Positions 11,765 to 23,590 of a DNA stretch of 64,000 bases are shown here, one piece after another. The stretch is from Varanus komodoensis (lineage: Eukaryota > Chordata > Lepidosauria > Squamata > Varanidae), in NCBI RefSeq assembly GCF_004798865.1, contig NW_025336480.1, positions 15,294,980 to 15,358,979 of the forward strand, in the 5' to 3' direction. The notes under the pieces were generated by a model. It did not search any database, was not told where the DNA came from, and was given only the letters and a program-made list of their open reading frames with translations. Every line of letters begins with the position of its first letter. Positions within the stretch are counted from its first letter, which is position 1. The translations under genes and the position numbers were made by a program.

Positions 11765-12245
11765 CTTAAATTTTATTTCTATTTAAATTTATATACCATC
11801 TCCCAGAAAAGCCCCTCAATGCAAATTGCATTAAACAGAGTTTACAGCCATGTGACAATTTAAAAAATATTCATGAATGAAAGGATAAGAAAACCAGGGT
11901 GCCACCACTGAGAAGGCTCTTGTGTTTTCTGGCCACTTACCATTTCTCAGAGACTTGCAACACAATCTTATAAAACTTATGCATGTGGAAAAGTAGAGGG
12001 GAGGGGATGCTCTGCAAGTATTTTGGTCCCCAACTATGGAGCACTTTAAAGGTTAGTATCAGTACAGTTGTGTCCAGAGACACAACTGATGGAACTCTCT
12101 AAGGACTAGTGCAATATGGCCTCTCTGAACTATGGCTCTAGCATTTTGGATCAGTTGTAGTTTCCAAAGAGCCTTGAATGGCAGTTCCATCTAGATCACT
12201 AGATCTAATCTAGTGGTTACCAACACTTGAATCTTGTCTTGAAGA
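11765..12245 (-). mobile_element. Degraded L2-like LINE 3' region (antisense)
   Basis: Landmarks in order match the antisense LINE at 18.0-18.6 kb and 61.6 kb: a TTATTTCTATTTAAATTTATATACC tail region, CCACTGAGAAGGCTCT, GGAGCACTTTAAAGGTTAGTA, then GCATTTTGGATCAGTTGTAG and GATCTAATCTAGTGGTTACC. No frame survives. This is an old copy. Confidence 0.6.
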
Positions 12246-13744
12246 TGCATGCAAGTGGTGAGTGGAACTGAATGCAACAATGTTTTAATGCTAAAACGTT
12301 AAAAAATATACCAGCAGATGTTAGCTTAACTCTCTTAACGCCAGTAACTAAGCCTTAGGAGAGGCATTTAAACCTTATAGAATTGCTAAAAAAGCAAGTA
12401 ACCACCAAATGATCAATGATTAGGGGAAGATGGTGGAGCCAAAGGAACAGGCACGGCCTTTGGGGGAATCTAAGAGGGTCAGATTTGGTCCCCAAGCCTG
12501 AGGTTCTGCACCCCTAGTTTACAGTAAGTATTATCAAAGGACTGGAACAAAAAAAACAGAAAATCCCACAGTTGGACTACAGGAATAAGGGGATTGTGTA
12601 ATAGACGTCCCTCATGCTAAAATGCATTTTGCAGGACCGGAGTTTATTTTGGTGGATCATTTGCTATTCCAATGGTCAGGGCAATAAACACACAGTTTAT
12701 AGAAGAGCCCAAGTGAGAAATAAGGATCACAACCAAGACACCTGGAGTAACATGTTCCTAGTAGTCTTTTATTGGAGGAAAGCACTTTGAGATTCAAAGA
12801 ACAACCCTCGGGAGAAGCTGAAGTGAGCAAATGCCCTTTTCTTGCACGGTGCCCAACTTGCCCTGGCACAGCAGAAGGTATCGAACATATAAGGGCTATG
12901 GGGGCAGAGAGGGTTCTGCTTGGGATGGTAGACTTCCTTCTCAAAACCATGTTAAAAGAGATTTCTCTTTTCCAAGAAATAGTCTCTACGCCTGGAGTGA
13001 GGAAGCAGCTCCCCTTCTCTCCAACTGGGAGCTGAAAGACAGTTTTAATAAAACACATATATAGAAATGGCTTATTTCATATGGTGTTGAAATTTTGATA
13101 TTTTACTACATATTCCAAAAATGTACTTTTATGTAAATTTGCCATTAGCTCACAATAGGGTCCCACAATTATATTAAATTGTAGCTTTGAATTCCTGATA
13201 CAGTGAAATTCATATTTTCCCCCATCCTTGCCTCTGAACAAAGGAATTGAAGTAACTTTCTGTATTTTTAATGACATTTAATTTCAGCCTGTTGGATATC
13301 TCCTTTGAATCCTCATAAGTCAGTGGAAACACAGTGGATATAAACCTGTGATGCAGATACTGCTTTCAGTGAATTATGATGAACCTTCTTGGATTTTTAA
13401 AAATACATATTCTTCCTGCAAAAGAACTTTGCTGATGCAGGCAAAGCAAGCTAATCTGCTGGGTACAATATGATTCAGAAAACAACTGTGATTGCTGAAG
13501 ATTGCAGAGTAAACAGGTCCACTATGGCACAGCAAGAAAGTAAGATATAATGAAATAAGAAAAACATTTAATTTGATGAATGCATATAATTTCACAGTGT
13601 AGTGCATTTAATTAAAGAATGCTTTAGTATATTTCAAGTGGTAATTAAAGTTTCTTTTACCCTAGGAAGTTTTAGTGCTGGTGGGTCATTGTTTTTCTGT
13701 AATTAGTTGGAACTAAAATTAAGATGTTTTCACATGGCAAATAA
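12246..13744. other. Intergenic, no gene recognised
   Basis: Overlapping open frames on both strands around 12657-13064 (133, 87 and 77 codons) share one stretch. None has a recognisable domain. It may be an uncatalogued repeat. Confidence 0.4.
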
Positions 13745-13875
13745 TATGGCGCAGTCCTACAATGCCTCACCCCATGGGAGAGATCCTAAGTGTGTGTGTA
13801 TGAGTGCACATACATATACAGAAGTACCATTCAGGTTCAATGGGCTTTTCCCTAGTAAGTGTGCAGCCTTGAGTC
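13745..13875. repeat. Dispersed CAATCCTA/GGGCTT short repeat
   Basis: GGCGCAGTCCTACAATG at the left and TTCAATGGGCTTTTCCCTAG then TAAGTGTGCAGCC at the right match the common reptile short interspersed repeat whose consensus runs CAATCCTA...TTACTCC...CAATGGGGCTTACTCCCAGGTAAGTGTG. A second piece lies at 52.8 kb. Confidence 0.55.
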
Positions 13876-16800
13876 AACAAAGATCCCATTTATTTTGAAA
13901 GTGTTTTCCGCCACTTGCCTTTAATTAGTGTCTTTCTGTTCATTCCCAAGTGAAACCTGTAGATCACCTTATGCAGTTGCCTGAGGAAAGCCACCAAATA
14001 ATTTCTCAAAGCAGTCTTACCAAATTAATATAATGCAGTAAACAAATTTATGGACACCTCTTTCTATATAGGCCCATGCCACAGCATGACCAGAATGCAA
14101 GCTGCCAGAGATATTAGCAGGCTAGTCTAGGCATTCAAGCTCAAAATTATTTCACTGCAGATTGAACAGAAGAATTCAGTTTTAGAAAGTGGAATCTTCA
14201 GAGCCTGGGAGGCTCCTGTCCCATGTTCCTGCCACTGACCTGTTCCCTCCTCCAAAATTCTTCATTCCTGCCCACTCCCTCCCCAACCTTGGCCACTGAG
14301 CATGGTAGGTACTCATAGGATCTTGTGAGGCAGGGGGGCTGGAGGGGAGGGCTTTTGAAACATTCAGCTCTGCACCTTGGAAACAAATGTTCAGGATGTT
14401 GTATATTAAGCTGAAAAAGGAAAACCCCAGTGATTCAGCTGAATAGCGGTGTACACAATTTCTCTGTGTGCAGAAATCAGGTCCTACTAACTATGCCAAA
14501 GCTGCAATAGATGTTTGAAGGGTTCTTTTTAAAATACCTAACATGCAAGAGAGACATTGAGAAAAATCATACTAAGAAGTATGTCTTAAAATAGAAAGAA
14601 GTAGAGAGAAGAAAATGGCGTATGCAAATAGTCACCACATGATTTTCTGATCAGTGTTTCATGTACTGCAATGTAATTCCAGCAGTTATAAGGCGATTTT
14701 GTATACTAGAGAGCACTCTTTGCTGTGTTCTGCTGACCTCACATTGGCTGTGCTCAAGTTCTTATGTTCTGTGTTTGTTTTCGCAATGTTATCAGATCTT
14801 TAGCTGGCCAAGAAAAACATACATAAATTTATGAAGTAATTCTACACTGTATTTCGAAGTTAGGTATAAAATAGTATTGAGCCAGCTTATTATAAGTCAC
14901 AGCATAATTATTGCATGTTTGCAGTCAGATATGTGCACCAACATGTAAGTGAATATGTGTAACCAACACATTAAAAGCCTCATCCTTGGGCCAAGAAGGA
15001 AAGTGTGTCATAGGAAGATTGTGCTTCACACTTAAATGACAGAAATAATAGCAACTGAACATGGACCACAACATGAATCAAATATAAATTGCATTACAAA
15101 ATACAAGAGACTGTCTAAATGAGGGATTTGAATATTCACATGTAGAATGGATGTTGGTCATAGTAGTACAATTACATCTGGAGCACCAGGTACATATATA
15201 ACTAGAAAATAAATTTATTGCTTAACTTGGATGCAGGGTGGTTACAACTGCCAAATAATGTGGTGGAAAGCATGATAGGGATTGGACAGGCAATAAAGGC
15301 CTAAGCTCAACAGGGCTACTCAAGGCATTGCAACAGTACAGAAATTGGCTAACAATAAAATACAGAATAAAAGCACAAACTTAATTGGAATGGAACATAA
15401 AAATAATAAAAATGATTATTTTTATGTAAAAAAAATTATCATCCAAAGAGAGGTCTAGCTTGCAGTAGGTATCACTTCCACGCTCACTGTTATACTTCTG
15501 CCGTGAAGAACTTGGGAAACGCTTGTAGGTCTCTCTGACCTTAACATATTTTAATTCTAAGAAGTTTGTTGTTGTTGTTGCTACTGCAGTGATGGTACTG
15601 CAATTATGACTAAGGTGCACTGTTTCTATTTGCCTTCATAGAGTTGTGCAAAGAATGATTAATTTGTGGATTCTTTTTTCGTTTTCATCAAATCTAACTG
15701 GTTCTTACAGCTTGTTTCTCAAATTACAGCCTGAGCTTGATTTTAGAATGTATGAGGGCTAATAAGCTGAAGCTTTATCCACAGATGGTTGCTAGCAGTA
15801 TGGCAGTGGGGGAGAGAGGCTTCATGTGCTGATAGATAAGGTTACACTGCCCCAGGAGCCTGTCCATAAACTGAGGTCCCTTCTTGGCTATGCTTTACTG
15901 TATGAGGCTCGGGCAAGAGCACTAGCGTAGGTTATCTTCTTTCACTCTGGCTGGAAAACCTATTGTAGCCTCTCCTCTTTGTGGAGATGGGGCCCAGCTT
16001 TTTCACAATACAGTATTCCCAGTCAGTCAGTCCAAATTCAGAATGTGAGATAAGCAGGGTAGAGACAGATGAGCTGGCAGGTAACTCTGCAGAGTCAAGG
16101 TTAACAAGCAAGATTAGTCAGGTAGCAATTGAGAACCAAACCATTTTGGGCACAGGGTGGGGGGAAACACTGCAGAACAAGGGGTGGTGGAGAGTGCATT
16201 CTCAGACCCAGTGAGACCGTTCCACATCAAATGGACAGGGCGATTATGCGATGTCAGTCATTCCCAATATCCAGCTCAAAGGCAGAGTGAACCATCCTGA
16301 GGGTGGAGTTGAAAAAAGGAAAGAGGCCATTCTAGTTTGGAATCAACTCTTAACATGGGCAAAAACTACTCCCACACATCAGAGGGATCCTTACTCCAAT
16401 TTATGCAACTTGTTCTCAGCTTATAGAAAATGCCCTGTAACACAACAAAACCTATTAAGCTTCAATAGTGGGCTGTATTTCAGCTTTTCATTTTGAGCTG
16501 CTGGAAATAGGAGAGGAGGAGAAATGTGCTCATGATGCTCTTGTACAGCTATCTGGTCCATCATACTAACTATCCATTTAATTACCCAAATGTGTTCTCC
16601 ATGACACTACCCTGAGAAAGGTTTGGCTAGGGCAGAATTTAACAGCTCACATCCTGACAAGGATGAATCAAAGGAAATATTCCATGCATTGGCTGCCTGT
16701 CTGCTTTTGGACCAGATTCAGGGTGTTAATTTTTTACTTTTAAAGGCATGGATCTGGCAAACCATGGGGCATTTCATCTGCTTTGTCATCCACTCCATTC

Positions 16801-17152
16801 AATGAGATTTAATGGGGAATCTGCTTTATACTCCTGCACTGGCCTAAATAAAATTTCCCTGTAGTTTCAGTGTAAATTGTTAGACTGTTGTTGCTGAGAC
16901 TACTATCCAGGAATGTCATTCTGTACTATTCCTCTTATGACCAATAATTCAAAGATTGCATGTTACTGAATTTATATTTTATAGGGTTTTAAAATCTCCT
17001 TAACTTTTCTTTTGATCAAGGTTGTATTTTATAAGTTTTAACTAGGGGACCTGCAAGAAAATGTTGCTGTGTATTTCCTTCCTTTGCAGGAGAGCTTAAG
17101 CTCAAGGTTCCTTTCGGCCAGTGATCTGGCCATGCCTTCCTCCAGGATATTA
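13876..17152. other. Intergenic, no gene recognised
   Basis: Only AT-rich DNA and short open frames (60-81 codons) without recognisable domains. Confidence 0.4.
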
Positions 17153-17357
17153 CGAGGACTCTTCAAAAAGTTCACACTTTTAAAAACTCTATTTATTAAG
17201 AATTTCAAAAACAAATTACATCACTTTTCTACATAGTCACCCTCCTTTGCAATGCATTTTTCCCAGTGTCATACCAACTTTTTAATGCCATTAGCAAAAT
17301 ATATATATTTATAATACATAAAATATAAAAGTGCAGAAACTTTTTGAAGACCCGTCG
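17153..17357 (-). mobile_element. Internally deleted mariner element with TA target duplications
   Basis: The element is 205 bp. Its left terminus CGAGGACTCTTCAAAAAGTT and its right terminus, read in reverse as CGACGGGTCTTCAAAAAGTT, agree at 17 of 20 positions. TA dinucleotides flank it at 17151-17152 and 17358-17359, the Tc1/mariner target duplication. On the minus strand the 3' end of a transposase survives, reading HWEKCIAKEGDYVEK then stop, the classic mariner C terminus. The upstream coding part is deleted, so it is a mini-mariner or deletion derivative. Four short open frames over it are partial readings of this remnant. Confidence 0.85.
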
Positions 17358-17479
17358 TATAAGCCATAAGGACCTCAAGCAGGACATTCTGCTTCTCTGT
17401 CCACAGGTTGTTTTTATTTTTCTTCTGACAACATTCAGCAGCAACAGACAATGCACAATTCACACTGGGCTCAGTTTTT

Positions 17480-17642
17480 TGTCAGGGGATGTCATTATTT
17501 TTATCTGTATTTTATTAGTATTGTATTTTTAATTGTTGTAATTAGGGTTTTTTTATTGTGGTTTTTATCTTATTATTGCGAGCTGCCAAGAGGTGTTATG
17601 GCACAATTGGTGGCATACGAATGTTTTAAATAATAATAAATA
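17480..17642 (+). mobile_element. L2/CR1-clade LINE 3' tail
   Basis: GCGAGCTGCCAAGAGGTGTT and ATGGCACAATTGGTGGCATA are followed by CGAATGTTTTAAATAATAATAAATAA. This is the sense version of the 'gagccgccctgaga...ggcggcatacaaat' LINE tail ending in an AT-rich simple repeat. The coding region is not present. Confidence 0.6.
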
Positions 17643-17984
17643 ATGTTGACAATTTAGGATTTTTTTATTTTTCCTTTTGCAAAACCCTGAGTCTCCCTTG
17701 AGCATGCTAATAAACAGCCCCATTTTAGCTCTAGTAATGTTGGCACTCATCACCTAAGTTTGCTAGTAGAGGGAGCTATATATAACATACTGCTAAAGCT
17801 GTAGTAGTTGGCTGCTTTCCATTCATTGTAGAAACTAGATGTGTTCAGCTCATTGAATAACTAATCTCTCTATCTGGTATCAATGAATTTTGTATCAAAT
17901 CTATTTAATACATAGATTTCTTTTCATGCACCTTTTCACTAGAACTATGGATCTTAGAATCCAAAAATATTTTGCAATTTTATT

Positions 17985-18560
17985 TATTTTTATTTATTTA
18001 TTAAAACATTTCTATGACGCCCCATTCGCCGAAGCCGAACATGAAGTAAAATACAAAAATAACAATATAAAAATAACAATATAAAATAAAATATAAAATA
18101 TAAAATAAGTCGCCCTGGCCAGATAAAGTAAGCAAATACTGTTAACAATTAAAATGACGCTTAAATAAAAAGGTCTTTGCCTGGTGCCGAAAAACAAATA
18201 ACAACGGCGCCAGGTGGACCTCTCTGGGGAGCGCATTCCATAGATTGGGCGCCACCGCAGAGAAAGCCCTCCTCCGAGTACCTACCCTCCTAATTTCTTT
18301 CACAGAGGGTTCCTGGAGAAGGGCCTCCGATCTCAAGGGGCGGCTGGGCATATACGGATGTAAGCGCTCTTTCAGGTAACCAGGACCCAAGCCGTTTAGG
18401 GCTTTATAGGTCATCACCAACACCTTGAATTGGGCCCGAACTTCAATGGGAAGCCAGTGAAGCTGACGGAGGACTGGAGTCATGTGGACATAACGCCCAG
18501 TCCCCGTCAGCAGCCTGGCAGCTCTATTGCAACCAGGGAACACATATATTGGAAAAACTT
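17985..18560 (-). mobile_element. L2-like LINE, RT C-terminal end and 3' tail (antisense)
   Basis: The minus strand encodes, in order, CNRAARLLTGTGRYVHMTPV, LRQLHWLPIEVRAQFKVLVM, TYKALNGLGPGYLKERLHPY, and AFSAVAPNLWNALPREVHLA, followed by a frame end at 18142 and an AATAAATAAA-type tail near 18000. These are the C-terminal signatures of L2-clade LINE reverse transcriptases. The frame is clean over about 120 codons, making this the best-preserved L2-like fragment here. It is 5' truncated near 18560. Confidence 0.85.
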
Positions 18561-20384
18561 GTGTACCTCTCAGATATGAAGGCAATATTACATTGTAAAC
18601 AGCCCTCAAAGTTAAGGATAACCAGAAATAAAACAAAATGCTATTATTTTATTAATATCTTTAATTATTTAGCTATTCATACTCTTCTGTGTTAGTCTCT
18701 GAGAATCTAAACAAACAGAGAAACATTTCTGTAATACTTCCTGCTGGGTGGAATTATTTTTATTATTAAATAAATTTATTCATGAAATATAATAGAAAAT
18801 ATAAAATAAATCAGTATTAAAAGTATTTGACATTAATATCCTTACACATATGTTCAATAAATTCTTGGGTTATACAATATATACATTTTTATTTTTACCT
18901 ATTACAGTATACATAATGTACATATTTGTATGAATGAACAATTTTATGCCAGTTCTGGTGATACATCAGTGTTACATCGGTAGAACAGATTCCTACATAT
19001 ATTCAGTAGAGACAAGGAGAAAAAAATGCATAATGAGAAATTACAGAAATAGAAGAAAAACAACTAGATCTGTTTCCGCAGCATTCACAGAAATACTGAC
19101 ACTGCTTAGCAATCAATAACTGTGGTGAGGCTACTGATGAATTTACAATGGGAAAGGCCTTGTAGGCAAGGTATACACCTTGCCTACAAATGCAAATACC
19201 TGGAAAAAGAAACAAACAGTAAAATTCAGGAAAACACATTTTTCCAGGAAAAAACTAGGTTTCTTCTGGGGGGTTTTTTTGGGAGGGGGATTTGGGGAAA
19301 TATTTCTCTGTATTTTTCCATTCCTCTCAAAATTTTTCTGTTCCCCTGCCTCAGGTCCTCTATGCATCACCACATACGATATGAAGGTTAGCCCCATAAT
19401 ACTTCCACTCAACTACCAGGCATCCAGGAAGAGATTCAGATCCCTTTATGCCACTCACAACTACTATTATGTAAAGATTACTTACTATTACTTACTTACT
19501 ATTCTATAAGACACAGAAGCCTGCTTGTAGCAAACAGGTCCACAGCTACATGGAAAAACAGCCAGGAATCATCCTGGTTGCTGCTATTGGTCATGGCAGG
19601 ACCTCCCTCCTGGTCTGCACAGAATCATAACATTCCTTAAACAGACAACTGGCTTTCCCCCTCCTTTCCAAGCAAGTGATGTCCAAGCCTTTTACTTTAT
19701 AGACCACCCTCCAGCCTTTAGAAAAACTGAGTTGCTTCTGAAGTTCTTCTGGAAGTAAATATTTTTAGTTCTGCACAGCTGCGTTGGCACTGGCAGTTTA
19801 AATGACTATAAAACTCCAGCAGTGCATGCTCAGTTAACTGAAGATTTTTCTTTTAACTGTTTTAATCCCTGGAAGGCATCATTAACTTTATCAGTAAGCC
19901 AATGGGCAGAAATGAATGGATAGCAGTAAAAAAAAAAAGGTGGGGGGGGGCAACAAGCATGATAAGACAGACTGTGGTTCTGATCATGTTGAGGCTAGTT
20001 CTATCACTTCTCTTTTTGATACTGACATCTCATCCTAAGGATATGTAGTCTGCCCTGACAAAGAATGAGATATGTGAAATCCCAGAAAAAGAAATAAAAC
20101 AGTAAGTTTTCTGTTTTTCTTTTGAAGTCTTGCTTCCCCCCCATCCCCAATGAAAAACTGTTTTTAAAAATCAGCTCAGGAATGTTTTCTTTCGGAATGA
20201 CAAAAAAATGTTCGATGAGGTTTTTATATATTTATTGCCTAACATCTTTTCTAAAAATGATATAATAGATGCTTCTGTAAGACAATGTACACTATTGGAT
20301 CATTACAATACTTGTGCACTGAGGAGAAGAAAGTATTAGGTTGTAGACAGAGTCTGCAACTGTTAAATGCAAAAACAAGATGCA
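18561..20384. other. Intergenic, no gene recognised
   Basis: AT-rich DNA. Overlapping frames around 19122-19509 lie on both strands with no recognisable domain. Confidence 0.4.
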
Positions 20385-20455
20385 TTATGTTGTACCCTGC
20401 CCTGAGAGCTTTATGGCTAATGGAGCAGGTTAGAGATTAAATAAATAAATAAATT
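20385..20455 (+). mobile_element. LINE/SINE 3' tail with AAATAAAT repeat
   Basis: GTACCCTGCCCTGAGAGCTT followed by AAATAAATAAATAAAT resembles the 'accgccctgaga...aataaataaata' tails of L2/CR1 elements and of SINEs that use their machinery. Confidence 0.45.
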
Positions 20456-20773
20456 CTGCCTTCAGAGGAACAGCCATTGTCACATGAGAAGGAAGAAGGT
20501 TTCAGTTTCTTCTTTGCTTGTAGGTTTCCTGTGTTAGAATTGTTGATAGATATGTCTTCTTAACTAGGCCTCAAATCACTGTGAGGGAAAAAAAATTACA
20601 AAAAGGAGCTGAAAGCACACTTTTTTTTGAAAGGGAAGGGTTTAAATATATCAGAATTCAGAAAACTATGTTAGTTTGCCTTAATAATCCTTATGAAAAT
20701 TTAGTTCCCACTAATCTGATGCTTTTTTGAACCGACTCTCCCTTAATAGCTTAGAGTTCACTGGGAAAATATT

Positions 20774-21557
20774 CAGGTAGTTCCCTGCCCAAGAATGAGT
20801 CCCATTCCTGAGAATGTCCTTAAGCCAAATTTGTATGTAGGTCAGATCACATGACAAAACAAATGTTAGTATATGTATATATATGTTACCTTTCTATGCA
20901 TGTAAAACACTTAAGAAACACTTCCATATTCACTAAAACATCTTAGATACAATACAGCATTGTAATAATGAAAAAATACAGTAATAAAGTAACTACAGGT
21001 ACTGAAGAGAAAATGTGTGTGTATGTATAAGTCTGCAGTATTGTAAAAAACAAATTAAAACATTCTTAAAACAGTTTAAAACATTATTGAGGTATCATTA
21101 AGCCTAGCATTAAGTGGTGATGATGATGATGGACCTGGTGCTGGAGAATCAAGGTTTGATTGTGCTGCTGGAGATTGCGGGGGGGGGGGGGGTTACCACT
21201 GGAATCACTTTCTTGAAGTAGGCATCAAGGGTTGTTTGACAGCCATTTTCTTTTTCTCATCATAAATGGCCTTGTAGCAGGCCTGGTTAAAGGGCAAATG
21301 CTAAAGAAAAAACCAAAGGGGGACTATGCACCCTGAAACACACTGGCTTGGGTATGCTCAAACCAATGCTGCAGAATGAAAGGCCATGACTACTGTAATC
21401 TCTAACGAACTACACAGCCACTGAGGACATGTTGCATAGTTCCCTAGAGATATTCACAGCTTTTCTCTAGAGATATTCATATAGGGTTTATGGCAGTCAG
21501 CACATTTGTAAGTATGGGTTGTTCACAACCCAGATATTCATAACTGGGGACTCCTTG
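20774..21557. mobile_element. Degraded pogo/Tigger-like DNA transposon remnant
   Basis: The left edge CAGGTAGTTCCCTGCCCAAG and following 'CCTTAAGCCAAATTTGTATG' pair with the right edge, which in reverse reads CAAGGAGTCCCCAGTTATGA. The theme 'cagg-agtcccc-agtta(c/t)gaa' is typical of Tigger-type inverted ends and is shared with the element at 33.7 kb. The interior contains a 14-base G run (21179-21192). No transposase frame is visible and a TA duplication is not evident, so the boundaries are approximate. Confidence 0.5.
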
Positions 21558-22039
21558 GACTTTTGCACCTTGTAGAAAGCATCCTGCAAATATTAAACAT
21601 CTTTCACAGATTAAAGAGGAACCAAGATACTGATGAAAGTGCAACTAGCTTTTCTCATCATGCTTATTCTCAACTCCTCTTTCTGCTCCTTCATCATCAA
21701 GTTTCCTGATCAGCAACATTTCAAGTGAACAAATTTGCAAACAAGTGCATCCCCCTCCCCACTCCCAAAACAAAGAAGCAGAGGAAGTCAGAAGAGGCCT
21801 CCCTGGCCATCTAGTCTGATCCCCAGCTCAAGCCGGCTCTACTCATGACATGCCTACTATGTGCATGTAGCTTCATTTGAAGAAAGAATAGAATTGAAGA
21901 TCAGGTGAAAAATGATCAAGTTCTTGCAAGAGCAATTTAATTTTATAGAATCCCATTGTCAATAATGTAAAAGCTTCCTGTCAGTATGCATTTTCAGTTA
22001 CAAAAACGATCCTCTTTTTGCCAGCAGACATTATCTGAG
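21558..22039. other. Intergenic, no gene recognised
   Basis: A short piece near 21800-21830 (CTGGCCATCTAGTCTGATCC) resembles a widespread amniote repeat with 'catctagtccaacccc'. Nothing else is recognisable. Confidence 0.4.
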
Positions 22040-23590
22040 CAAGTCTCCTTTGGAGTTCAAATATGAACACATAAATGGAATCTGTGCAACAAGAAATCAA
22101 TGAACCACTGTGTCTTATAATACTTTTAGATGGATGGACAAATATTGGGGGAGAAGGAATCATAAACTGTGTGATTACATCTTGTTCAGACTGGTTTTGC
22201 TTTTATGGAAACATTAAAAGAGGAAACAACACACTAACCACAGAGCATATCAGTTATAAAGTATGTGAAGTCCTACACAAAACTAGGCATAGGATTTGCT
22301 TTGCTGACTGACAATACAAGTAATAGGAAAACAATATGGGAGATCATAATGAGTAAGTATCCACATATTACTGCAAGCAGTTGTGTACATCATGGGCTAA
22401 ATTTGCTTCTCAATAATATCATGAAGTCAAACATCCTTCAAAAGATCTATATACAAGCAAAAAGGTTAATATAATAATACTATAATAATAGTATACTAAT
22501 ACTGTACTATAACAGTATACTATATTATACTATAGTATAATACTGATACTATAATAATACTAATAATAATTACTGCTACTACTAATAATACTCATACATT
22601 GCCTACTGTTTTCAAGATGAAAAAGTAAAATGAAAAATACAAAAAATACATGGTGATCTCCTTTGAAAACTAAACAAAGCAGCTCTTCAGGAAACAGTAA
22701 AAGATGAGGATTCTCCCCAGAAGGAGCAGTGTATTTGAGAAGGATGTCTTCTGGGTTCAGCTGCAAAACTCCTCAAAGATTCTACACCCAGTTTCTTCAG
22801 CAATCACTGCATCTGAATCAGACAGTGCATTTTTGTCAGAAACTCCTTACCAAATGGCCAAGATAAAAATAACTGACTTTGAGAATCTAAGGGTGCCATT
22901 CAACGTGACTGTCTGTAAGCCTCCAAACTCAGAAAAGTATCGGCATCCAGTCAAGGGAGGAACACTCTTCCTGCCTTCCAAACAACGCAAGCAGCAGAAA
23001 TCTTTTCCCCATATCATGAGGAGAAGGGGCTGAGGCACTGTTTCTGAGGTTAGAGCTGGGACACCACCCACTATAGCCACAGGGCTGCACCCTTATTTCT
23101 ACTTGTAAATACAGAATTAAAGTGAAAGATTTAATTAAGAAAGAAACATGTACTAGAAAAATCTTAGATTCATGATCCACAGCCAGAAATTTAAGTGATG
23201 ACACCACTGCTGCTGCATTTGACTGGGTTACAAAAGACTGCATACTTTGGGCTTGATATTGCAAGAGGACTTTCAAATGTTGCAGAATACAGAACTTCGG
23301 GGATTTGGTCCAGGACTATAGTCCGGGATTCTGCCAAATGTATCCTGCATTATGGTGGATTCTACACAGCCTCTGACTCCTCTTGCTTCCTGATGACTTC
23401 AGAGTCATCTGTGTTGTGCCACAAGTGAAAGAAACTGGTCAATGTTTGGAAATACCCACATCAATATAGGCAAATCCTCAGTTTTCAGAAGTCTGTGATA
23501 ACTACGACGAAGAAAAAGTTGAATCAGAAGGAAAAACAGAAACCAAAACAGATAGAAATAGCTCAGAAAGTGAGACTGATTAAATTTATT
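22040..23590 (+). pseudogene. Broken hAT-superfamily transposase gene (DUF659 plus hAT dimerisation segment)
   Basis: Between about 22070 and 22470 the + strand reads LDGWTNIGGEGIINCVITS, HISYKVCEVLHKTRH, then after one frame change ALLTDNTSNRK and IIMSKYPHITASSCVHHGLN. This is the DGWT...D-N-S-N...CxxHxLNLLL order of the hAT DUF659/RNase-H-like core. A later block (about 23380-23450) contains SERNWSMF in a third frame, the hallmark of the C-terminal hAT dimerisation region, and an acidic tail (EEKVESEGKTE...SSESETD) ends near 23582. At least two frame changes and several stops break it, and an AT-rich array lies in the middle. I saw no terminal inverted repeats. It could be a plain transposon copy or, less likely, a decayed domesticated gene. 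Confidence 0.75.
22475..22585. repeat. AT-rich cryptic repeat with palindromic core
   Basis: It is composed of variants of ATAATACT and GTATACTA. The core TATACTATAGTATA is self-complementary and could extrude a hairpin. It interrupts the hAT remnant just after the DUF659 part. Confidence 0.75.

Noticed and set aside
12657-13064. Overlapping 133-codon minus and 87/77-codon plus frames
   Set aside because: Mutually overlapping frames with no domain. I considered an uncatalogued repeat but saw no diagnostic ends, so I named no element.
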